Shown here one piece after another: positions 44,674-44,895 of a stretch of 44,895 nt of DNA (within the stretch, counting starts at the first letter, position 1; each line of letters opens with the position of its first letter). The DNA is from an uncultured Ferrovum sp. (GTDB lineage Bacteria > Pseudomonadota > Gammaproteobacteria > Burkholderiales > Ferrovaceae), in NCBI GenBank assembly GCA_903909215.1, contig CAIVUX010000011.1, positions 1-44,895 on the forward strand, written 5' to 3'. The position numbers were made by a program, and so were the translations under genes. Under the pieces are notes generated by a model, which saw only the letters and a program-made list of their open reading frames with translations, searched no databases and was not told where the DNA came from.

Positions 44674-44895
44674 GGCGAGCCGCTATGGCAATTTGACTAA
44701 CACCGGCCGCGCGAACGGCATCCAACACTTTCATGACTTTCTGCAAATCCACGCTGCCGTCCCCTGAAATGGTGACAGCGGTTTTACTGCCCATGACTTT
44801 TAGGCGGTCTGTGAGTTGCCCAAAACTCACTGGCATTCTCTCCACCCGAATGGTGCCATCAATGGCCAATTCAACCAATAATTTGGGGGCGGGCA
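44663..44895 (-). CDS. exbD: ExbD/TolR-family protein, C-terminal part
   Basis: The frame enters from the right edge and ends at 44663-44665. The visible 76 residues are the C-terminal periplasmic domain of ExbD: PKLLVELAIDGTIRVERMPVSF, GSKTAVTISGDGSVDLQKVMKVLDAVRAAGVSQIAIAARR. The membrane helix and start lie outside. ExbD with ExbB drives TonB; exbB is expected just beyond the window. Confidence 0.9.
   Translation of the reverse strand, partial: PAPKLLVELAIDGTIRVERMPVSFGQLTDRLKVMGSKTAVTISGDGSVDLQKVMKVLDAVRAAGVSQIAIAARRAS

Noticed and set aside
1-44895. CRISPR array, rRNA, insertion sequence or prophage
   Set aside because: No evenly spaced repeats, rRNA segments, transposase or phage genes were found; the repeated palindrome is scattered singly and is not an array.

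Overview
The window looks like a chromosomal segment of a Gram-negative proteobacterium, most likely a betaproteobacterium of moderate GC content. The block rne / rluC / HAD phosphatase / SAM-methyltransferase / maf / yceD-rpmF-plsX-fabH-fabD-fabG-acpP-fabF-mltG-tmk-holB-tatD follows the proteobacterial order, and the extra HAD and RsmI-like genes beside rluC and maf are what I know from beta- rather than gammaproteobacteria. This placement comes from gene order and protein style only; no search was possible.

Layout. 1-167: N-terminus of a family 2 glycosyltransferase running off the left edge. 367-7448 (minus): a compact run of an orphan molybdopterin dehydrogenase large subunit (IorB-like, Tat signal), panB, and a tripartite EmrAB/TolC-type efflux system. 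7612-12863: a periplasmic alcohol-oxidation locus made of a PedF-type cytochrome c, a coupled MxaJ/XoxJ-like binding protein, an AcoR-type sigma-54 activator, and a PQQ alcohol dehydrogenase carrying the Asp-x-Asp lanthanide signature. Both metabolic units are preceded by perfect sigma-54 -24/-12 elements, so the locus reads as a self-contained sigma-54 regulon. 13130-24553 (minus): a 3-hydroxyisobutyrate-dehydrogenase-like gene, yceI and cytochrome b561, then the conserved replication/cell-wall/fatty-acid block ending with rpmF and yceD. 24652-31652: maf, a small membrane protein with crcB, an RsmI-like methyltransferase, an RND pump with its adaptor, and a phosphoglycolate-phosphatase-like HAD gene. 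31639-35672: rluC and rne, divergent across a 431-base leader whose end can form a hairpin over the rne ribosome binding site.

35720-37507 (minus) is an SOS operon with a perfect LexA box: lexA, a SulA-like gene and a ParBc_2-family gene of unknown role. 37601-38600 (minus) holds a small membrane coiled-coil protein and a dienelactone hydrolase. 38741-40140 (plus) holds a short RecQ helicase ending at the zinc module and tRNA-Leu(UAA). 40295-44895 (minus) is a TonB-linked uptake cluster: receptor, secreted metallophosphatase, TonB and the start-less end of ExbD.

Two repeat families stand out. A nearly perfect 30-base palindrome built on GGGGTCAGACCCC occurs five times, always between genes and usually at gene ends; some copies look co-opted as terminators. 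A separate imperfect direct repeat of about 58 bases flanks the TonB-receptor gene on both sides. No CRISPR array, rRNA, insertion sequence, integrase or phage gene was seen.
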